From: CSBr16-58 sp051859825
Lineage (GTDB): Bacteria > Bacteroidota > Bacteroidia > Flavobacteriales > Schleiferiaceae
DNA: 64,000 nt
Assembly (NCBI GenBank): GCA_051859825.1
Contig: JBHYFA010000001.1
Coordinates: 1 to 64,000, forward strand
Direction of reading: 5' to 3'
The position numbers and the translations under genes were made by a program. The notes under the pieces were generated by a model, which worked only from the letters and a program-made list of their open reading frames with translations, did no database searches and had not been told where the DNA came from. Positions 59,790 through 64,000 of this stretch are shown piece by piece; within the stretch, counting starts at the first letter, position 1; the number at the start of each line of letters is the position of its first letter.

Positions 59790-60929
59790 ATGAAGCACTT
59801 CACTCCTTCAAAAAATAAAACGCCCATAACTATGTTAGGAAGGTTATTCCTCATCGCCCTAATAGGCTTGACAAGTATTTTCTCATCGTGCAACAACGAA
59901 GTACCCGTAAACGCTGAGTGGCAAGATATTGCCTATGTATATGGTATTCTAAATGCGGCGGCAGACACCCAATTTGTGCGCATTGGCAAAGCTTTTCTCG
60001 GAGACGGCCCACCCTCAGAATTTGCGCAAATCCCTGATTCTATCTACTACGAAAATATCAATGTTTCAATGGAAGAACTCAGTGGAGACAGAGTAGATCG
60101 AAGTTTTTCTTTGGAAAAAATCAATCGCCCAGGACAATTGCAGCCAGGATTCTTTACTACAGAAGGATTTCATCTGTATTACACCACCGAGCAACTCGAC
60201 ACTTCCAAAACCTACCGCCTTGTCATAGAAAAACCCGATGGTGGCCCAACAGTCACGGCCGAAACCCGCCTTACTTTTTGGAGAAGAAACCTGAACACGG
60301 GAAACGTAATTGAACCTTTCACCGATAGGTTAGCGTTTATTAATACATTTGGAGAACCAAATGTTGTTAGATTTGTATGGGAGAAAGCGTTCAACTCAGG
60401 TGCACACGAAGGTCGGCTCATATTCCGATACAAGGAGCAAAATCGCAGCAATCGAAATGACATAAAAACCAAAACCATTGTTTATCAAGTTCCAGCAGCT
60501 GAACGAAGAGACGATATTTTAATTGAGATCAGTGATGCCAATTTCTACGGATTTATCGCTTCAAATATCCAGCCCGACCCAAATGTGTTTCGCTACTTCG
60601 ACACCATATTCTTCGATGCCATTGCCGGTGGCGACGATATGCGCTTATACGCTGAAATCAATAGACCTTCGGGCGGAATTGCCCAAGAAAGACCCACGTT
60701 CACAAATGTAGAAAACGGCGTTGGCCTCTTCTCAAGCATGGCCGAAACCAGAGCATTAATCAACGGTAGAGTTAAGCGGTTTATGCTAAATAACAACTCC
60801 TATAATGCCCTTGTAATGGACCTCTGCGACCTTAACTTCGTCAAACTATCCTTTACCGACTCTTGCTATTGCGATGGTGGGGTGGTGCAGAGGATTGGGA
60901 ATACTACCGGGAACTGCAACATTAATTAG
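59790..60929 (+). CDS. Lipoprotein of unknown function, possibly DUF4249-related
   Basis: A 379-residue lipoprotein. Signal: MKHFTPSKNKTPITMLGRL with a hydrophobic core and lipobox FSSC (a shorter start at the internal Met, 59832, is also possible). The mature region (VYGILNAAADTQFVRIGKAF, FFTTEGFHLYYTTEQLDTSK, YRLVIEKPDGGPTVTAETRL) is beta-rich and resembles the extracellular lipoproteins paired with TonB-dependent receptors, such as DUF4249. That link is an inference. It lies upstream of the TonB-dependent receptor, with a terminator and repeat between. Its TAG stop is the first triplet of a dispersed repeat. Confidence 0.75.
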   Translation: MKHFTPSKNKTPITMLGRLFLIALIGLTSIFSSCNNEVPVNAEWQDIAYVYGILNAAADTQFVRIGKAFLGDGPPSEFAQIPDSIYYENINVSMEELSGDRVDRSFSLEKINRPGQLQPGFFTTEGFHLYYTTEQLDTSKTYRLVIEKPDGGPTVTAETRLTFWRRNLNTGNVIEPFTDRLAFINTFGEPNVVRFVWEKAFNSGAHEGRLIFRYKEQNRSNRNDIKTKTIVYQVPAAERRDDILIEISDANFYGFIASNIQPDPNVFRYFDTIFFDAIAGGDDMRLYAEINRPSGGIAQERPTFTNVENGVGLFSSMAETRALINGRVKRFMLNNNSYNALVMDLCDLNFVKLSFTDSCYCDGGVVQRIGNTTGNCNIN

Positions 60930-61014
60930 AGTCTGTCCATAAAGTCAAAGTGACTAGGCTATAAAGTCCGAGAGCTTCGTTATGCTCCGGCTAAAACTTT
61001 ACTAAATAGACACT
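60927..61014 (+). repeat. Dispersed palindromic repeat, shortened copy after the 59790 gene
   Basis: Begins TAGAGTCTGTCCATAAAGT, the same left end as full copy 2 (58020), continues with CTATAAAGTCCGAGAGCTTC and GTTATGCTC, then is diverged and ends near TAGACACTT. The first TAG is the stop codon of the lipoprotein gene. Confidence 0.75.
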
Positions 61015-61041
61015 TGCATTTATAAACCGTTTTTCATTAAG

Positions 61042-61072
61042 AAGTTGCCTTAGAAATGGGGCAACTTTTTTT
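61042..61072 (+). terminator. Terminator between the lipoprotein gene and the TonB receptor gene
   Basis: AAGTTGCC and GGCAACTT form an 8-bp stem followed by a seven-T run. Confidence 0.8.
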
Positions 61073-61176
61073 ATGGATAGTTATAAATCTTCACACCCCC
61101 TCCCCCAATCATTCTTTAACATTTTTTTAATGGAAACGCTAGAAACAATAATCGTTTCCAAGGGTCTTATTCGTAT

Positions 61177-61184
61177 TACTTTTG
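61177..61184 (+). promoter_or_regulatory. -7 box for the TonB-dependent receptor gene
   Basis: TACTTTTG matches TAnnTTTG and ends 23 nt before the ATG at 61208. Confidence 0.55.
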
Positions 61185-61207
61185 ACAACCAAACACAATC
61201 ACACATC

Positions 61208-63589
61208 ATGCTACGAAACCTACTCGTCTTTGCATTGTTTATCAGTGCAATACAGCTTTGGGGACAAAAAAAATTTACCATTAGTGGAGAGCTCCAAGAT
61301 GACTCAAATGGTGAGTATATGATTGGAGTAAGCATTTTTGCTGAAGGCACAACCATGGGTACAACGTCTAACGCCTACGGTTTTTATTCTCTGAGTCTGC
61401 CCCCAGGAGAATACACCATTGCTTATCAATTTATCGGTTATGAAACCATTCGGAAAAAAGTTAAGCTTGAAAAAGATGTAATTATTGATTTAAAAATGAA
61501 GGAAGAAGGCAAAACTTTGGATGCCGTTGACATTACTACCCGCCGAGTTGATGCAAATGTGCGTAGTATGGAAATGAGCGTTACCGAAGTTACGGCCAAG
61601 GAAATCGCAAAAATTCCCCAGCTCTTGGGCGAAATTGATGTAATTCGAAGTCTAACTCTCCTGCCAGGTGTTTCTGTTGTGGGCGAAGGAGCAAACGGTT
61701 TTAACGTACGTGGTGGAAATGTCGATCAAAACCTCATCCTCCTCGATGGCGCGCCGGTTTATAACTCCTCCCACCTTTTTGGTTTTTTCTCGGTCTTTAA
61801 TGCCGACGCCATTCAGTCTTTTAAACTCTACAAAGGTGGTATTCCCGCAGAATATGGAGGCCGGCTATCTTCGGTACTTGACGTACGCCAACGTGAGGGA
61901 AACTCCAAGCGCTTTAGTGGACAAGGAGGAATCGGGATTTTATCGAGTAGAGCAACCTTTGAAGGCCCCATCATTAAAGATAAAATGAGCTTCCTTGTCT
62001 CCGGCCGTCGCTCCTACGCCGATGTATTTACTTCGCTATCATCCAACGAAAACCTCAACGGAAACATCCTTTACTTCTACGACTTCAATGGAAAAGTCAA
62101 TTACCGTATCAACCGTAAGCACCGTATTTTCCTCGCGGGATACTTCGGAAGGGATGTACTGGGAATTCGTGATTTTGTAAACTTCAACTGGGGAAACGCC
62201 ACCGGCACCTTGCGTTGGAACTGGACCATCAACAACCGACTTTTCTCCAATGCTACCATGGTATATAGTGATTACGACTACGCTATTGGCTCTGGTGATA
62301 TCGATGAATTGGGACCAAGCGGATTTGCTTTTCGTCTCCAATCGCGTTTAAAAAACTACAAACTCTCACAGCAATTTACCTACTTCGCTAATTCCGACCT
62401 AAAGTTTGATTTTGGCTATGAAGCTATCTACTACGATGTACAACCCGGAGTTGCAACCTTAGTAACCAATGAATCGCGAGACGTCAACACTTTCCGTTCG
62501 GAATTTGCTCTGGAGCCAGCGCTTTTTGCTAGTGCCGAACACAAAGTAAACGGATGGCTTTCTTTTCAGTACGGACTACGATTCAGTTCATTCTATAACC
62601 TCGGTCCGCGTGACGTAATATTGTATGATGGCCTGCCGGCAAACAGCGACAGCATTGGCATACAATCCTTTGGAAGAGGAGAAACCGTGGCCGCTTTTAA
62701 TGATTTAAACGGTTTAGAACCTCGTTTTTCGGTAAATATTGGTCTTGATGAATCATCATCCATCAAAGCAAGTTACAACCGCACTCGTCAATACATTCAC
62801 CTTATCTCCAACACCACCTCCCCCACCCCACTCGATACTTGGCGACCTTCCGGAAAGTATATCCAACCAGCAACTGCCAATCAAGGAGCGGTAGGATATT
62901 TCAAAAACTTAAAAGAAAATACCTACGAGCTATCAGTAGAAGCCTTCTATAAGTATTTCAACAACTTAGTAGATTATCGCGATGGGGCAAACATTCTTAT
63001 CGACGATGTTGAAACTTCATTGCTCAATGGCGATGGCCGCTCCTATGGTTTGGAATTTTTGCTTCGCAAGCAAACGGGCAAACTCCAAGGATGGATTGCC
63101 TACACGCTTTCGCGCGCTGAACGTATTGTGCCCGGTGACGATCCATTTATCAGCATAAATAACGGTGAGTGGTATTTGGCAAACTTCGACCGTCTGCACG
63201 ATCTAACTCTAGTTGTTACCTACGAATTAAACGAACGCTGGGATTTTGGACTCAACTTCGCCTACCAAACCGGCCACCCCGTCACCTTCCCCGTTGGAAG
63301 AGCAGAGGTGGACAACAATATTTTTGTACCCGTAAACTCGGTCCGAAATTCCACACGAATCCCCGATTTTCACCGCTTGGATTTGAGTGCAAACTACACC
63401 CCGCGAAAAAAGGAAGGTAGAAAATGGGAATCTTCATGGTCATTTGGTGTGTACAACGCCTATGCCCGTAGAAACCCCTTCTCTGTATTCTTCCGCAACG
63501 ACCCAGACAACCCGGCAGTGAACCAAGCAGTGCGCCTCGCCATCTTCGGAACCATCATACCATCGGTAACCTATAACTTCAAATTCTAA
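61208..63589 (+). CDS. TonB-dependent receptor with carboxypeptidase-regulatory-like domain
   Basis: A 793-residue outer-membrane receptor. Signal peptide (MLRNLLVFALFISAIQLWGQ), then a CarboxypepD_reg-like domain (FTISGELQDDSNGEYMIGVS ... GFYSLSLPPGEYTIAYQFIG), a plug domain (VRGGNVDQNLILLDGAPVYN, GGIPAEYGGRLSSVLDVRQR) and a 22-strand-type barrel ending in Phe (VTYNFKF). It imports an unknown substrate, energised by TonB-ExbBD. The ATG at 61208 replaces a far-upstream start. A DUF4249 lipoprotein gene follows after 3 nt, a common receptor-lipoprotein pairing. Confidence 0.93.
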   Translation: MLRNLLVFALFISAIQLWGQKKFTISGELQDDSNGEYMIGVSIFAEGTTMGTTSNAYGFYSLSLPPGEYTIAYQFIGYETIRKKVKLEKDVIIDLKMKEEGKTLDAVDITTRRVDANVRSMEMSVTEVTAKEIAKIPQLLGEIDVIRSLTLLPGVSVVGEGANGFNVRGGNVDQNLILLDGAPVYNSSHLFGFFSVFNADAIQSFKLYKGGIPAEYGGRLSSVLDVRQREGNSKRFSGQGGIGILSSRATFEGPIIKDKMSFLVSGRRSYADVFTSLSSNENLNGNILYFYDFNGKVNYRINRKHRIFLAGYFGRDVLGIRDFVNFNWGNATGTLRWNWTINNRLFSNATMVYSDYDYAIGSGDIDELGPSGFAFRLQSRLKNYKLSQQFTYFANSDLKFDFGYEAIYYDVQPGVATLVTNESRDVNTFRSEFALEPALFASAEHKVNGWLSFQYGLRFSSFYNLGPRDVILYDGLPANSDSIGIQSFGRGETVAAFNDLNGLEPRFSVNIGLDESSSIKASYNRTRQYIHLISNTTSPTPLDTWRPSGKYIQPATANQGAVGYFKNLKENTYELSVEAFYKYFNNLVDYRDGANILIDDVETSLLNGDGRSYGLEFLLRKQTGKLQGWIAYTLSRAERIVPGDDPFISINNGEWYLANFDRLHDLTLVVTYELNERWDFGLNFAYQTGHPVTFPVGRAEVDNNIFVPVNSVRNSTRIPDFHRLDLSANYTPRKKEGRKWESSWSFGVYNAYARRNPFSVFFRNDPDNPAVNQAVRLAIFGTIIPSVTYNFKF

Positions 63590-63592
63590 GCT

Positions 63593-64000
63593 ATGAAGAC
63601 GAACTTCCTACGCTCATTGTATACTCAAGTAAGCAAAAATAGCATTCGCGCAATAGCCATATTTTCTATTGTTTTCTCCCTATCTTCGTGTGAAGATGTC
63701 ATTGATGTAGAACTGGAGGAAGGCCCTCTACAATTGGTGGTAAACGGGAGAATCACCGATGAAGCACCGGCATCGGTAACCCTTAGCACAACCGCTCCTT
63801 TCTTTGAATCAGGACCAACCCCGAGAGTTTCCGGAGCCATTGTTCAATTATTTGAAGATGACAATCCACTGGAAGCCCTAACCGAAGATCCTTCTAATCC
63901 CGGAAACTATATTGGAACAACGCCTGCCGAAATAGGCAAATCATACCATATCGAGATTCAATTACCCGAATCAGCTAGTCATTTTCAAGAGACATTTTGG
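63593..64000 (+). CDS. DUF4249 lipoprotein, truncated by the window end
   Basis: 136 codons of an open frame running off the end of the window. Signal peptide with lipobox SLSSCED, then the DUF4249 pattern: VIDVELEEGPLQLVVNGRIT, VTLSTTAPFFESGPTPRVSG, AIVQLFEDDNP. Members sit on the cell surface next to TonB-dependent receptors; the substrate is unknown. It begins 3 nt after the receptor stop, so the two form an operon. Confidence 0.9.
   Translation, partial: MKTNFLRSLYTQVSKNSIRAIAIFSIVFSLSSCEDVIDVELEEGPLQLVVNGRITDEAPASVTLSTTAPFFESGPTPRVSGAIVQLFEDDNPLEALTEDPSNPGNYIGTTPAEIGKSYHIEIQLPESASHFQETFW

Overview
The window is a chromosomal segment from a member of the Bacteroidota, most likely the Flavobacteriia (Flavobacteriales). 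The evidence is a mutY-ssb-gldE-gldD gliding/type IX secretion (T9SS) block, two proteins with T9SS type A C-terminal sorting domains, many lipoproteins, a TonB-dependent receptor followed by a DUF4249 lipoprotein, an MbnP/MbnH-type pair, and repeated promoter -7 boxes of the Bacteroidota form TAnnTTTG. No rRNA, tRNA or CRISPR array was seen. One 10-N assembly gap lies at 20950-20959.

Layout. 1-6.5 kb: a secreted protein interrupted by a stop codon, then ahcY, an M23 peptidase, a crotonase, a DUF3078 protein, divergent folA/aat and an unlisted 47-residue membrane peptide. 6.5-11.8 kb: an orphan soluble histidine kinase, a RecB-like helicase-nuclease and a HI0933-type flavoprotein. 11.8-16.4 kb: an accessory island, nearly all on the minus strand, with Fic, a membrane protein lacking an ATG, a VapBC-type pair, a UPF0158 protein, gene scraps, a ~140-bp direct repeat and a GC-rich structured RNA candidate. 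16.4-24.4 kb: a lipoprotein, a metallo-beta-lactamase-fold enzyme, an M1 peptidase, and a LytTR regulator with its propeller-type sensor kinase. 24.4-30.6 kb (minus): a large unknown secreted protein, a metal-associated cluster (beta-barrel, di-haem peroxidase, MbnP-like lipoprotein, small CNGxC protein) and a T9SS cargo protein. 30.6-41.4 kb: pheS, paired lipoproteins, RNase G, a 29-residue COX24/mS38-like protein, TPR protein, HU, mutY, ssb, gldE, gldD. 41.5-50.7 kb: an envelope cluster (TPR protein, outer-membrane barrel, FtsE-like ATPase, GT2, Ddl, BamA-family barrel). 51-58 kb: small lipoprotein, barrel protein, lipA, a 1065-residue T9SS cargo protein and an XRE-like regulator. 58-64 kb: RluA-type pseudouridine synthase, panB, lipoprotein, TonB-dependent receptor and a truncated DUF4249 lipoprotein.

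The most distinctive structure is a dispersed palindromic repeat (at least six copies or fragments). Its outer end reads TAG followed by (T/A)G.CTGTC.ATAAAGT, and its leading TAG is the stop codon of mutY, gldD, the RluA-type gene and the 59790 lipoprotein gene. This fits a MITE that inserts at TA and regenerates a stop when it lands in TAA or TAG. The two full copies have different apical stem sequences that both still pair. Other points: a nonsense codon whose frame continues to the window edge (1-53), a gap-induced frameshift that is resolved by a 4-nt contig overlap (20950-20959), and a small-RNA candidate before the terminator at 24335-24373.
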